Positions 30,828 to 40,755 of a DNA stretch of 64,000 nucleotides are shown here, piece by piece; the first letter of the stretch is position 1; every line of letters begins with the position of its first letter. The stretch lies in NCBI GenBank assembly GCA_902619835.1, contig CACNFS010000005.1, positions 1 to 64,000 on the forward strand, read 5' to 3'. Made by a program: the position numbers and the translations under genes. The notes under the pieces are model-generated. The model did no database searches. It was given only the letters and a program-made list of their open reading frames with translations, and had not been told where the DNA came from. Source of the stretch: an uncultured Pelagibacteraceae bacterium (GTDB lineage Bacteria > Pseudomonadota > Alphaproteobacteria > Pelagibacterales > Pelagibacteraceae).

Positions 30828-33401
30828 ATGGAAAAAAATACCATAGAAAATAATAAATCGTTTAAACCTATTTTCGTTCAGGATGAGATGAGTTCATCTT
30901 ATTTATCCTATGCTATGAGCGTTATAGTAAGTAGAGCGCTTCCTGATGTAAGAGATGGTTTAAAACCAGTGCATAGAAGAATTATCTATGCAATGTATAA
31001 AGGAGGCTATGATTGGACAAAACCGTTTAGAAAATCAGCTAGAATTGTTGGAGATGTAATAGGTAAATACCATCCTCACGGCGATCAATCCGTTTATGAT
31101 GCTTTGGTTAGGCTAGTCCAAGAATTTTCGATGAGCGTTCCACTCATTTCAGGTCAAGGAAACTTTGGATCTATAGACGGCGATCCACCAGCAGCGATGA
31201 GATATACCGAGACAAAACTTGGAAGAATTTCTCAATTTTTAACAGAGGATCTTGAAAAAAATACAGTAAATTTCAGAAGCAATTATGATGAAACTGAAAA
31301 AGAACCAGAGGTCCTACCATCTCAATATCCAAACATTTTAGTTAATGGAGCAGGTGGAATAGCTGTTGGAATGGCAACTAGCATACCGCCTCACAACTTA
31401 GGAGAAATTATTGATGCAACAATTGCTTACATTAACAATAAAGAGATAACTATTGCTCAATTAATGAAACATGTACCCGGTCCCGACTTTCCTACAGGAG
31501 GGATAATTATTGGCAAAGATATAATCAAACAAGGGTATAACAAAGGTCGGGGTTCATTTAAAATCAGAGGTGAAATAGATTTTGAGGAAAAAAAAGGTGG
31601 CAGAGATCTATTAATAATAAAATCAATTCCCTATCAAGTTAACAAATCAATTTTAATTGAAAAAATCGCTCAACTAGTAAGAGATAAAAAGATCGAAGGC
31701 ATTAGAGATTTAAGAGATGAATCTAATCGCGAAGGTATTAGAGTTGTAATAGAACTCAGGAAAGGAGTAGAACCTGAAACTATCAGGCGGCAATTATATA
31801 AATTAACAAATATAGAGAGTTCTTTTGGTTTTAATACTTTAGCAATAGTTGACAACAAGCCAAAAATTTTAAATTTAAAAGAATTTATTTCTGAATTTTT
31901 AAAGTTTAGAGAAGTCACTGTAATAAAAAGAGTTAAGTTTGATTTAAAAAAAGCCGAAGAGAGGGCTCATATTTTAATTGGTTTAGCAGCGTCAGTAGAA
32001 AATATCGACGAGGTTATTAAAATAATTAAAAACTCAAAAGATACTCAAGATGCTAAAAAAAATCTTTTATCAAAAAAATGGAAAATAAAAAAAAGTATCA
32101 AAATTATAAATTTGATAGAAAAGAAAAAAAATATTTCAAGCTATAATTTATCCAGCAATCAAGTCGAAGCGATTTTAGAGCTTAGATTACAAAAACTTAC
32201 AGCTTACGGAATAGGAGAGATAGAATCAGAAATTTCTAATCTTTCAAAGTCTATAATTGAGTTTAATAAAATTATTAATTCTAAAAAAATCTTATACAAT
32301 CTAATTATTGAAGAATTAGGCAAAATAAAAGATAAATTTTCTTCTCCTAGAAAAACCAAAATTATAGATGCTATATTAAATTATAATATAGAAGAAACAA
32401 TTCAGAAGGAATCTGTAGTTATAAATATAACTAACCAGGGTTATATAAAAAGGGGACCATTAAGCTCTTTAAAAGCCCAAAAAAGAGGCGGTAAAGGTAA
32501 AACTGGAATTTCAACGAGAGAAGATGATTTTGTTGTTCAAATTTTTACAGCTAATACTCATACGCCAGTATTATTCTTCTCCACACAAGGATTAGTTTAC
32601 AAGATAAAAGCTCATAAAATTCCAGAGGGTACAGCTGCTTCAAAAGGTAAATCTATTTTTAATTTATTACCACTTAAAAGTCATCATTCTATAAGTTCTA
32701 TCATGCCACTTCCTGAAGACGAGGCAGAGTGGAAAAATTTTATGGTAGTTTTTGCTACAGCTAAAGGAAATGTAAGAAAGAACTCATTAGAAGACTTCAT
32801 AAATATTAATAATAGTGGAAAAATTGCAATGAAATTAGATCAAGACGATAAAATTATTGGTGTTAAAATTTGTAAAGAGGACCAGGATATATTGTTAGGC
32901 ACTTTATTTGGAAAATGCATTAGATTTAAGTCAAAAAAATTGAGATTATTCAAAGGAAGATCCTCTAAGGGCATTAAAGGAATTAAGCTAAATGATAGTG
33001 ATAAAGTAATTTCTTTATCAATATTGGATAATACTCAAATAAATTCCAAAGAAATTTCTAAGGATAAAAAAATTAAAAATGCTCTAGAGAAATTTGTATT
33101 GTCTGTTTCAGAAAATGGATATGGTAAAAGAACTTCTTACAATGATTACAGAGTTACGAATAGAGGCGGAAAAGGTATAATTGGTATAGTAAATTCTCCA
33201 CGTAATGGAAGCATCTCAGCTACACTGGTTGTAAGTGAAAATGATGAAATTCTTTTGTCTACAGATAAAGGGAGTATGATGAGATGTGCTGTAAAGGAAA
33301 TAAGAATTGCTGGCAGAAATACTCAGGGTGTCAGAATAAAAAAATTATCTGGTTCAGAAAAAGTTGTTTCGGTAATTAAAATAGAGGATAATATCCAATA
33401 A
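30828..33401 (+). CDS. gyrA: DNA gyrase subunit A
   Basis: 857 aa; SYAMSVIVSRALPDVRDGLKPVHRR, YHPHGDQSVYDALVR, AAMRYTE. Confidence 0.98.
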   Translation: MEKNTIENNKSFKPIFVQDEMSSSYLSYAMSVIVSRALPDVRDGLKPVHRRIIYAMYKGGYDWTKPFRKSARIVGDVIGKYHPHGDQSVYDALVRLVQEFSMSVPLISGQGNFGSIDGDPPAAMRYTETKLGRISQFLTEDLEKNTVNFRSNYDETEKEPEVLPSQYPNILVNGAGGIAVGMATSIPPHNLGEIIDATIAYINNKEITIAQLMKHVPGPDFPTGGIIIGKDIIKQGYNKGRGSFKIRGEIDFEEKKGGRDLLIIKSIPYQVNKSILIEKIAQLVRDKKIEGIRDLRDESNREGIRVVIELRKGVEPETIRRQLYKLTNIESSFGFNTLAIVDNKPKILNLKEFISEFLKFREVTVIKRVKFDLKKAEERAHILIGLAASVENIDEVIKIIKNSKDTQDAKKNLLSKKWKIKKSIKIINLIEKKKNISSYNLSSNQVEAILELRLQKLTAYGIGEIESEISNLSKSIIEFNKIINSKKILYNLIIEELGKIKDKFSSPRKTKIIDAILNYNIEETIQKESVVINITNQGYIKRGPLSSLKAQKRGGKGKTGISTREDDFVVQIFTANTHTPVLFFSTQGLVYKIKAHKIPEGTAASKGKSIFNLLPLKSHHSISSIMPLPEDEAEWKNFMVVFATAKGNVRKNSLEDFININNSGKIAMKLDQDDKIIGVKICKEDQDILLGTLFGKCIRFKSKKLRLFKGRSSKGIKGIKLNDSDKVISLSILDNTQINSKEISKDKKIKNALEKFVLSVSENGYGKRTSYNDYRVTNRGGKGIIGIVNSPRNGSISATLVVSENDEILLSTDKGSMMRCAVKEIRIAGRNTQGVRIKKLSGSEKVVSVIKIEDNIQ

Positions 33402-33890
33402 ATGAAAATTGCAGTTTACCCAGGCACTTTTGACCCAATAACCTATGGTCATATTGATGTAATTAAAAAATCTCTAAAAATTTTTGATAAATTAATTGTT
33501 GCTACTACCGATAATAACGACAAAGATTATTTTTTTTCAGTTGATGAAAGATTAGACATTATAAATAATTCACTATTTAAAGATTTAAAACTTGATAAAA
33601 AGAAGATACAAGTTATTTCATTTACAAATTTAACTGTTGATCTTTGTAAAAAATTAAATGCTTCAGCTATTATAAGAGGACTAAGAGCAGTTTCAGATTT
33701 TGAATATGAGTTTCAATTAGCAGGAATGAATAAAAAACTTAACTCAAAAATTGAGACAATGTTTTTAATGTCTAATGTTGAAAATCAAATTATTTCGTCA
33801 AAATTTGTCAAAGAAATCGCAAATTTAGGAGGAGATATTGATAGATTTGTAACTAAATATGTTGTTAGAATGCTTAAAAATAAGTATTAA
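33402..33890 (+). CDS. coaD: Pantetheine-phosphate adenylyltransferase
   Basis: 162 aa; AVYPGTFDPITYGHIDVI, IIRGLRAVSDFEYE. Confidence 0.97.
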   Translation: MKIAVYPGTFDPITYGHIDVIKKSLKIFDKLIVATTDNNDKDYFFSVDERLDIINNSLFKDLKLDKKKIQVISFTNLTVDLCKKLNASAIIRGLRAVSDFEYEFQLAGMNKKLNSKIETMFLMSNVENQIISSKFVKEIANLGGDIDRFVTKYVVRMLKNKY

Positions 33891-34444
33891 TGAAAAAATT
33901 TTTTTATTTATTTATAATTTTTTTTAGTTTATTTAGTACGCAAATATTTGCAAAAAATATTATGATTTTAAAGTTATCACATGGAGAAGTTGAAATTGAG
34001 CTTTATCCTGAAAAAGCTCCTAACCACGTCAAAAGATTTAAAGAATTGTCAGATAGCGGAAAGTATGATGGTGTCGTATTCCACAGAGTAATTGATGGTT
34101 TTATGGCACAAACAGGTGATGTTAAATTTGGGAATTCTAATAGTGCTGAATTTAATTTATCATTGGCAGGAACCGGTGGGTCAGATCTTCCAAATTTAAA
34201 AGCTGAGTTTACGGATATAGCTCACACAAGAGGCGTTTTATCTGCGGCAAGATCCTCTGACCCAGATAGTGCAAATAGTCAATTCTTTATCTGTTTTGAC
34301 TCGGCTCCTCATCTTGATCGCCAATACTCAGCTTTTGGTAAAGTTATAAGAGGAATGGAATTTGTTGATAAAATTAAGAAAGGTGATCCAAACTCTGGAG
34401 CTGTTTCAAATCCAGATAAAATTATATCTATTAGATCAAAATAA
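33890..34444 (+). CDS. Exported cyclophilin-type peptidyl-prolyl isomerase
   Basis: 184 aa; signal peptide; GVVFHRVIDGFMAQTGD, SARSSDPDSANSQFFI. Confidence 0.95.
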   Translation: MKKFFYLFIIFFSLFSTQIFAKNIMILKLSHGEVEIELYPEKAPNHVKRFKELSDSGKYDGVVFHRVIDGFMAQTGDVKFGNSNSAEFNLSLAGTGGSDLPNLKAEFTDIAHTRGVLSAARSSDPDSANSQFFICFDSAPHLDRQYSAFGKVIRGMEFVDKIKKGDPNSGAVSNPDKIISIRSK

Positions 34445-34449
34445 ATTTA

Positions 34450-35565
34450 ATGCCTAAAACTGAATTTTCATTTCAGTTAATTTCACAAAATAATAAAGCA
34501 CGATTAGGTAAAATTATAACATCTAGAGGTCTAATTGATACACCAGCTTTCATGCCGGTTGGAACTCAAGGAACAATAAAGGGAGTCTTTACAGATGATA
34601 TTTTAAAAACTGGATCTCAAATTATTTTAGGAAATACATACCATTTATTGTTAAGACCTGGAATTCAAATATTAAATAATTTTAAAGGTTTGCATAATTT
34701 TATGAATTGGCAAAAACCAATATTAACTGACTCTGGAGGCTATCAAATAATGTCTTTGTCTAAATTTAATAAAATAGATTCAAAAATAGGTGCAATTTTT
34801 AAATCTCATTTAGATGGAAAAAAAATAATTTTAAGCCCTGAAAAAAGTATACAAGTTCAAAAATTTATTAATTCAGATATAATAATGGTTTTAGATGAGT
34901 GTCCAAAACTTACAAGAGATAAAAAAGTTTTATCTAAAGCGATACAAGTCTCAACATCTTGGGCAAAAAGATGTAAAATAGAATTTGGAAACAATCATTC
35001 AAAAGGTTTATTTGGAATAGTTCAAGGTGGATTATTTAAAGATCTTAGAACTGAAAGTATTGAAAAGCTTATTGATATTGGTTTTAATGGATATGCAATG
35101 GGTGGATTAGCAGTTGGAGAAAAACAGGAAGATATGTTTGAAATATTAAGCGAAACAGTTCATCTTTTACCAAAAAATAAACCTAGATATCTTATGGGTG
35201 TTGGAACACCCTCAGATATTCTTGGAGCTGTGAGTCAAGGAATTGATATGTTTGATTGCGTAATGCCGACTAGATCTGGAAGAACTGGTTTAGCTTTTAC
35301 ATGGGGTGGAAAAATAAATGTAAAGAATTCACAATTTAAAAATGATCATTCTCCTCTGGATGAGGACTGCGACATAAGGGATTTAAATAAATATTCAAAA
35401 AGCTATCTTCATCACTTGATAAAGTCTGATGAAATGTTGGCATCTATGTTAATTTCTTTACATAATATATATTTTTATCAACAATTTATGCGGGAAATTA
35501 GAGAAACTATTAAAAAAGGGACTTTTAATAAATTTTATAAAAAATATATAAATTTATTTGATTAA
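34450..35565 (+). CDS. tgt: tRNA-guanine transglycosylase
   Basis: 371 aa; FMPVGTQGTIKG, LTDSGGYQIMSL, GGLAVGE, FDCVMPTRSGRTG. Confidence 0.96.
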   Translation: MPKTEFSFQLISQNNKARLGKIITSRGLIDTPAFMPVGTQGTIKGVFTDDILKTGSQIILGNTYHLLLRPGIQILNNFKGLHNFMNWQKPILTDSGGYQIMSLSKFNKIDSKIGAIFKSHLDGKKIILSPEKSIQVQKFINSDIIMVLDECPKLTRDKKVLSKAIQVSTSWAKRCKIEFGNNHSKGLFGIVQGGLFKDLRTESIEKLIDIGFNGYAMGGLAVGEKQEDMFEILSETVHLLPKNKPRYLMGVGTPSDILGAVSQGIDMFDCVMPTRSGRTGLAFTWGGKINVKNSQFKNDHSPLDEDCDIRDLNKYSKSYLHHLIKSDEMLASMLISLHNIYFYQQFMREIRETIKKGTFNKFYKKYINLFD

Positions 35566-35590
35566 TTATTTGAATTTTTCTTAATAAGAA

Positions 35591-35596
35591 TATAAA
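35591..35596 (+). promoter_or_regulatory. Putative -10 element upstream of tRNA-Lys
   Basis: TATAAA 14 nt before tRNA start; TTTGAA at 35569-35574 as a possible -35 with 16-nt spacing. Confidence 0.5.
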
Positions 35597-35609
35597 AGAT
35601 CGTGCTTAA

Positions 35610-35685
35610 GGGCCCTTAGCTCAGTTGGTAGAGCACCTCCCTTTTAAGGAGGGTGTCGATGGTTCGAGTCCATCAGGGCTCACCA
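35610..35685 (+). tRNA. tRNA-Lys (TTT)
   Basis: gggcccttagctcagttggtagagcacctcccttttaaggagg...ggttcgagtccatcagggctcacca; anticodon TTT. Confidence 0.97.
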
Positions 35686-35690
35686 GTAAA

Positions 35691-36524
35691 TCAAATTTTT
35701 ATTGGTGGATAATCAATTATAACCTCGTTAATCCAATTACTTAAATTCTCTATTCTTTTTTTACTACTTGGATGTGTACTTAAAAAAACAGGAGGTTCTT
35801 TACCTTTATTTTTTTCAGCCATTCGTTTCCAAAGCTTTACAGACTCTCTTATATCATAACCAGATAAAGATGAAAAAATTAATCCTAAATAATCTGCTTC
35901 AGTTTCTTGCTTTCTTCCAAAAGGATTCATTATTCCTAGTTGAAATATATCAAGACCTGTATTTTGACCAACAGTATTTCTCGTTCTATTTATTGCACCC
36001 CCTAAAAAAATATCCGCTACGGTGGTACCAAGATTAATTGTCATTGCATGACTCATTCTTTCTACTGAATGTCTAGCTACTGCATGCGCAATTTCATGCC
36101 CCATAACAATTGAAAGTGCATCTGTATTTTTTGTAATTTTTAATAGTCCTGTGTACACAGCAATTTTTCCCCCTGGCATGCACCAAGCATTAACAACTTT
36201 ATCATTGTCTACTAACACATAATCCCAACCAAAATTTTTAGTAGGATCTTGTTTTTTTTGTCTAAGAAAAAATGTACTTACCGACTCCTCCATTCTTTTA
36301 CCTATCTCTCTAATTTCATTTAATTGAGAGCCAGACGTAATAAGCTTAGTTTTTTTTCTAAAATTCTCATAGGCTGCAGCCGCTTGTTGGTTTATTCGAC
36401 TTTCTGGAATAATACTTAATTGTTTTCTTTCAGTAATTGGAACAGTTGAACAAGACGGTAAAACCAATGAACAACAACTACAACTAATTAAACCAAGAAA
36501 TTTTCTTCTGTTTATGTTATACAT
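35691..36524 (-). CDS. M48-family metalloprotease lipoprotein
   Basis: VMGHEIAHAVARH zinc motif; signal region ISCSCCSLVLPSCS; EADYLGL. Confidence 0.9.
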   Translation of the reverse strand: MYNINRRKFLGLISCSCCSLVLPSCSTVPITERKQLSIIPESRINQQAAAAYENFRKKTKLITSGSQLNEIREIGKRMEESVSTFFLRQKKQDPTKNFGWDYVLVDNDKVVNAWCMPGGKIAVYTGLLKITKNTDALSIVMGHEIAHAVARHSVERMSHAMTINLGTTVADIFLGGAINRTRNTVGQNTGLDIFQLGIMNPFGRKQETEADYLGLIFSSLSGYDIRESVKLWKRMAEKNKGKEPPVFLSTHPSSKKRIENLSNWINEVIIDYPPIKI

Positions 36525-36535
36525 TTTATATAATT

Positions 36536-36613
36536 ATGATTTTAAATAATAAATTATTAATTGCAATTTTTATATTAATCTTGTTATTTATTATCTATTC
36601 GAGTTATTCATAA
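36536..36613 (+). CDS. Candidate 25-aa single-TM micro-ORF
   Basis: ATG at 36536: MILNNKLLIAIFILILLFIIYSSYS*; hydrophobic core; stop 4 nt before the ATG of the next gene; absent from ORF track. Confidence 0.4.
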   Translation: MILNNKLLIAIFILILLFIIYSSYS

Positions 36614-36617
36614 AATA

Positions 36618-37229
36618 ATGCAGAAAAATTTTAAAAAATCGATATTTGCTAAAATTAGAAATAATTTTATAGCAGGAGTTGTTGTTTTGATTCCTATAGG
36701 TATAACTTTATATTTAACTCTTTTTTTTATAAGAATTTCTGGAAAAATTATTCCGAAAGAAATTAATCCTAACAATTATCTTCCTTTTAATATTCCTGGC
36801 CTTGAAATTATTGTGGCCTTAATATTTATAACTATAGTTGGTTGGATATCGCTCTCTTTTTTGGGAAAAAAATTTTTTGAATTATTTAATAGTATCTTAA
36901 AAAAAATTCCTATTTTGAGAACTATTTATTCAGCGATCGGCCAAATGACGGAAAGTTTTACCAAAACTGACAATAAGCAAAAAAGTGTAGTACTATTGGA
37001 ATATCCAAGAAGAGGAATATGGGCTGTTGGTTTTGCAACTAAAGAAAATGAGGGAATTATAAAAGAAAACATAAAAGAGGAATTAATTAATGTATTCGTT
37101 CCAACTACACCTAATCCTACAAGCGGTTTTTTATTAATGGTACCAAAAAAAGATTTAATATTTTTGGATATTACATTTGAACAAGCATCTAAATTTATTG
37201 TTTCTGCAGGTACGACTAATATAAATTAA
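36618..37229 (+). CDS. DUF502 family membrane protein
   Basis: 203 aa; GVVVLIPIGITLYLTL, IPILRTIYSAIGQMTESF, FVPTTPNPTSGFLLMVPKKD. Confidence 0.9.
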   Translation: MQKNFKKSIFAKIRNNFIAGVVVLIPIGITLYLTLFFIRISGKIIPKEINPNNYLPFNIPGLEIIVALIFITIVGWISLSFLGKKFFELFNSILKKIPILRTIYSAIGQMTESFTKTDNKQKSVVLLEYPRRGIWAVGFATKENEGIIKENIKEELINVFVPTTPNPTSGFLLMVPKKDLIFLDITFEQASKFIVSAGTTNIN

Positions 37230-39280
37230 ATCTCACTAACATTAATTATTTCAGCTTTATCAAATAATTTTAATAGAAAATTATATTTTTTATGATTTAT
37301 ATTTGATAAATTATTAGTTATGTAATTTTCAGCTAACTTAAACAAATCTTGATGAATTATAGGGTCGGCAAATCTAAAATTTTTAAGTCCGCTCTGTTGG
37401 AATCCAATTAAATCACCAAAGCCCCTAAGTTTTAAGTCTTCTTCAGCAATATAAAATCCATCATCAGATTGTTTTAAAATTTTTAATCTTTTAATAGCGT
37501 TTTCACTAAGACCTTCTTTAAATAATAAAATACAAGTTCCTTGCTTTTCACCTCTTCCAACTCTACCTCTTAATTGATGAAGTTGAGCTAAACCAAATTT
37601 ATTTGCGTTTTCAATAATGATTAAATTAGCATTTGGAAAATCAATACCAACTTCAATTACAGTAGTTGACACTAGGATAAAAATTTTTTTATTTAAAAAT
37701 TTTTGTAAAATTTCATCTTTTTCATTTTTTTCTAATGCGCCATGTATTAAACCGACTTTATTTGGAAATTTTTTTATTATGAAATTAAATTTATTTTTAG
37801 CAGATGAATAGTCTAAAAATTTTGATTCTTCTATTAGAGGACACACCCAGAAAATTTGATTATCCTGAGAAATTTGTTTTGCTATGAAGGGCCATAATTC
37901 ATCAATTTTCTTTTCAGGCTTACTTAATGTAATAATTTTTTTTCTAACAGAGGGTTTGTCTTTAATTTTAGATATATCCATATCGCCATAAATGGACATC
38001 ATGACTGTTCTAGGAATTGGTGTTGCCGACATTAATAATACATCGCAATCTTTACCCCCTTTCAAAGCAAGATCGGATCTTTGTTTGACACCAAATTTAT
38101 GTTGTTCGTCAATCACTACATATCCCAGTTTCTTAAATTTAATTTTTTTTTGAAATAAAGAATGAGTACCTATTAATAAATTTATCTCACCATTCTCTAG
38201 TTGCTTTAATATTCTTTTTTTTTTACTTTGCATAGTTTTGCCTGACAAAAATTCAATTTTATACTGAGTGTTTTTAAAAATTTTTTTTGCCAATTTATAA
38301 TGTTGTATAGATAAAATTTCTGTTGGCCCCATAAAAGCGCATTGATAATTTGATTCAATTATATTTGATATAGATAATAAAGAAACTATAGTTTTACCAG
38401 AACCGACATCTCCTTGTAAAATTCGAAACATTCTTTTATTACTTTTTAAATCTTGATTGATATCATTTAATGCTTCATGTTGACCTTGTGTGAGTTTAAA
38501 AGGTAAGTTCCTCAAAATTTTATTTGAAATCTTCTCAGAAATTTTCTTATTTTTTTTTAATTTTTTTATTCTTTTTCTATTTTTAGAAAGAGTTAAAAAA
38601 TTTGCACAAATTTCGTCAAAAACTAATCTCCTATAGCTTTTAGACTGAAGGTCTTTGCTTTCTCCTGTTTCATGTAATCTTTTTATTGACTCATTCCAAT
38701 CTATCAATTTATTTTTCTTAATAAAGTCCTCACTAAGCCAATCGTCTATAATTGGTAAATTTTGGATTATTTTCTCGTTTATTGATCTATATTTTTTCTC
38801 ATTTATTCCTTTTGTTAAGCTATATTTTTTTACATTTTTGACCACGTATTCTTTGTTTTTTAATGCAGTCACATAGTCAGGATTTGTTATCTGATACTTG
38901 TTCCTAAAAAAATTTATTTTACCACTAATTACAACCCAGCTATCTAATGGAAAGATTTTTCTTAAATAACCTTCACGACTATTAAAATAAACTATATCAA
39001 TTTCACCAGTTTCATCTTCACAATTAATTTTATTTGGTAGATTCCTTATTCTCGGAAAATTTAATTTTTTTACTCTTACTCTTATTGTTTGAATTTTTCC
39101 TATTTCTAATTCATTGAGTTTAGAAATAGTGGACCTATCAGTCTCAGAATATGGCAGATTAAATAGAACATCTTTAATCTTTTCTATTTTCTTTTTTTTT
39201 AGATATTTTGATAATTGTACGCCAATACCCTTTAATTTCTTGATATCTTGAAAAATATAATCTTTTTTTGTTAATTCCAT
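37226..39280 (-). CDS. recG: ATP-dependent DNA helicase RecG
   Basis: 684 aa; LQGDVGSGKTIVSLLS, VIDEQHKFGVKQR, LMSATPIPRT, QLRGRVGRG. Confidence 0.96.
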   Translation of the reverse strand: MELTKKDYIFQDIKKLKGIGVQLSKYLKKKKIEKIKDVLFNLPYSETDRSTISKLNELEIGKIQTIRVRVKKLNFPRIRNLPNKINCEDETGEIDIVYFNSREGYLRKIFPLDSWVVISGKINFFRNKYQITNPDYVTALKNKEYVVKNVKKYSLTKGINEKKYRSINEKIIQNLPIIDDWLSEDFIKKNKLIDWNESIKRLHETGESKDLQSKSYRRLVFDEICANFLTLSKNRKRIKKLKKNKKISEKISNKILRNLPFKLTQGQHEALNDINQDLKSNKRMFRILQGDVGSGKTIVSLLSISNIIESNYQCAFMGPTEILSIQHYKLAKKIFKNTQYKIEFLSGKTMQSKKKRILKQLENGEINLLIGTHSLFQKKIKFKKLGYVVIDEQHKFGVKQRSDLALKGGKDCDVLLMSATPIPRTVMMSIYGDMDISKIKDKPSVRKKIITLSKPEKKIDELWPFIAKQISQDNQIFWVCPLIEESKFLDYSSAKNKFNFIIKKFPNKVGLIHGALEKNEKDEILQKFLNKKIFILVSTTVIEVGIDFPNANLIIIENANKFGLAQLHQLRGRVGRGEKQGTCILLFKEGLSENAIKRLKILKQSDDGFYIAEEDLKLRGFGDLIGFQQSGLKNFRFADPIIHQDLFKLAENYITNNLSNINHKKYNFLLKLFDKAEIINVSEI

Positions 39281-39303
39281 TAATTTATATATATTATATT
39301 TTG

Positions 39304-39561
39304 ATGTCTAAAAAATTAGAAATTTTAAAAAAAAAGATTTTATACAGATCTTTATATAGAGGAACTAAAGAAATGGATATTCTTTTAAGTAGTTTTGTAA
39401 AAGAACATATAAACAGCTTTAATGAAAGACAACTTAAGGAATTAGAAAAATTTTTAGAGTATGAAGATGAGATTATATCAAATTATTATAATTTAAATTT
39501 TGTTGAAAAGAATATTGATAAAAATGAAGTTTCTAAATTTTTTAAAGTTTTTAAAATTTAA
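39304..39561 (+). CDS. sdhE: SdhE/CptB-like FAD assembly factor (DUF339)
   Basis: LYRGTKEMDILLSSFV signature; ATG at 39304 preferred over 39268. Confidence 0.88.
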   Translation: MSKKLEILKKKILYRSLYRGTKEMDILLSSFVKEHINSFNERQLKELEKFLEYEDEIISNYYNLNFVEKNIDKNEVSKFFKVFKI

Positions 39562-39651
39562 TGGCGGAGAGGGTGGGATTCGAACCCACGAACGAGTTGC
39601 CCCGTTGCTGGTTTTCAAGACCAGTGCTTTCAACCGCTCAGCCACCTCTCC
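39562..39651 (-). tRNA. tRNA-Ser (TGA)
   Basis: 90 nt class II tRNA with long variable arm; reverse complement ggagaggtggctgagcggttgaaagcactggtcttgaaaaccag...gttcgaatcccaccctctccgcca. Confidence 0.96.
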
Positions 39652-39756
39652 AGAGAATAAACTCTTGTATTTATTACTATCAAAGAAGATAAATAACAAT
39701 AATTAAGTAAAGTTTCTAATACTAGTTAATAAATTATAAATATGATAATTAGATAA

Positions 39757-40755
39757 ATGTCTAAAATATTCAAATTTATTGTAATATTAAATATCTTTTT
39801 TTGTTTTAATGTTTATGGTTCAGAGCAAAATTTTAAAATTTGGCTCAACGATTTTAAAGCAAAAGCAATTAACTCGGGAATTTCGCAAAATGTTGTTGAA
39901 GACGTATTATCTAGTGCTAGATTTTTACCTAAAGTAATAGAATATGACCGTTTTCAACCTGAGTTTTATGAAGATACTTATACATACATTAAAAAAAGAT
40001 CTTCTAAAAAAAAGATTAAAGATGGTTTAAAATTATATAAAAAAGAAAAAAAAATTATCGACCAAGTAGAGAGCGAATTTCAAATTGAGAAAGAGTTATT
40101 ACTTGCATTAATGGGGGTAGAAACTAATTTTGGTAAATACTTAGGAAAAATGGATATTATTTCATCTTTAGCAACTTTAAGTTTTGATAAAAGGCGTAGT
40201 GAGTTTTTTTCCGAGGAATTACTAATTTTATTAAATTTGATTGATAAAAAAATTATTGAAAAAGAAATTTTATTTGGATCATGGGCTGGTGCTTTTGGTA
40301 ATTTTCAATTTATGCCAAGAACTATTCGTAATTATGCAATTGATTTTAATAATAATAAAAAGATAGAACTCAAAAATACAGAAGACTCATTTGCTTCAGC
40401 AGCAAATTACTTAAATAAAATTGGTTGGAAAAAAAACCAGCCATGTTTTTACAAAATTAATCTTGATAAAAAAATTCCCAAAAAATACTTAAATTCATCT
40501 GCAAGGAATATTAAAAACAAGAAAAAAATATTTTTTTTCAAAAAATACATAAATAATTTTGCTGATTTAAAAATTAAAGGCAATATAAACGCAGCAATAA
40601 TTATACCTGATAAAGATATTATACCAGGATCAGAAACTTTTTCACCTGCTTATGTAATATTTGAAAATTATGAAAAAATTTTAAATTGGAATAGATCTCT
40701 AAGATTTGCTTTAGCCGTATGTACTTTGAAGGACAATTTTAAAAATGAGATTTAA
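39757..40755 (+). CDS. mltB: Lytic murein transglycosylase (MltB-like)
   Basis: LALMGVETNFGKYLGKMDIISSLATLSFD, GSWAGAFGNFQFMPRTIRNYA. Confidence 0.92.
   Translation: MSKIFKFIVILNIFFCFNVYGSEQNFKIWLNDFKAKAINSGISQNVVEDVLSSARFLPKVIEYDRFQPEFYEDTYTYIKKRSSKKKIKDGLKLYKKEKKIIDQVESEFQIEKELLLALMGVETNFGKYLGKMDIISSLATLSFDKRRSEFFSEELLILLNLIDKKIIEKEILFGSWAGAFGNFQFMPRTIRNYAIDFNNNKKIELKNTEDSFASAANYLNKIGWKKNQPCFYKINLDKKIPKKYLNSSARNIKNKKKIFFFKKYINNFADLKIKGNINAAIIIPDKDIIPGSETFSPAYVIFENYEKILNWNRSLRFALAVCTLKDNFKNEI

Noticed and set aside
39493-39706. Two opposite-strand 68-aa ORFs over tRNA-Ser
   Set aside because: Both are translations of the tRNA-Ser gene and flanking sequence.
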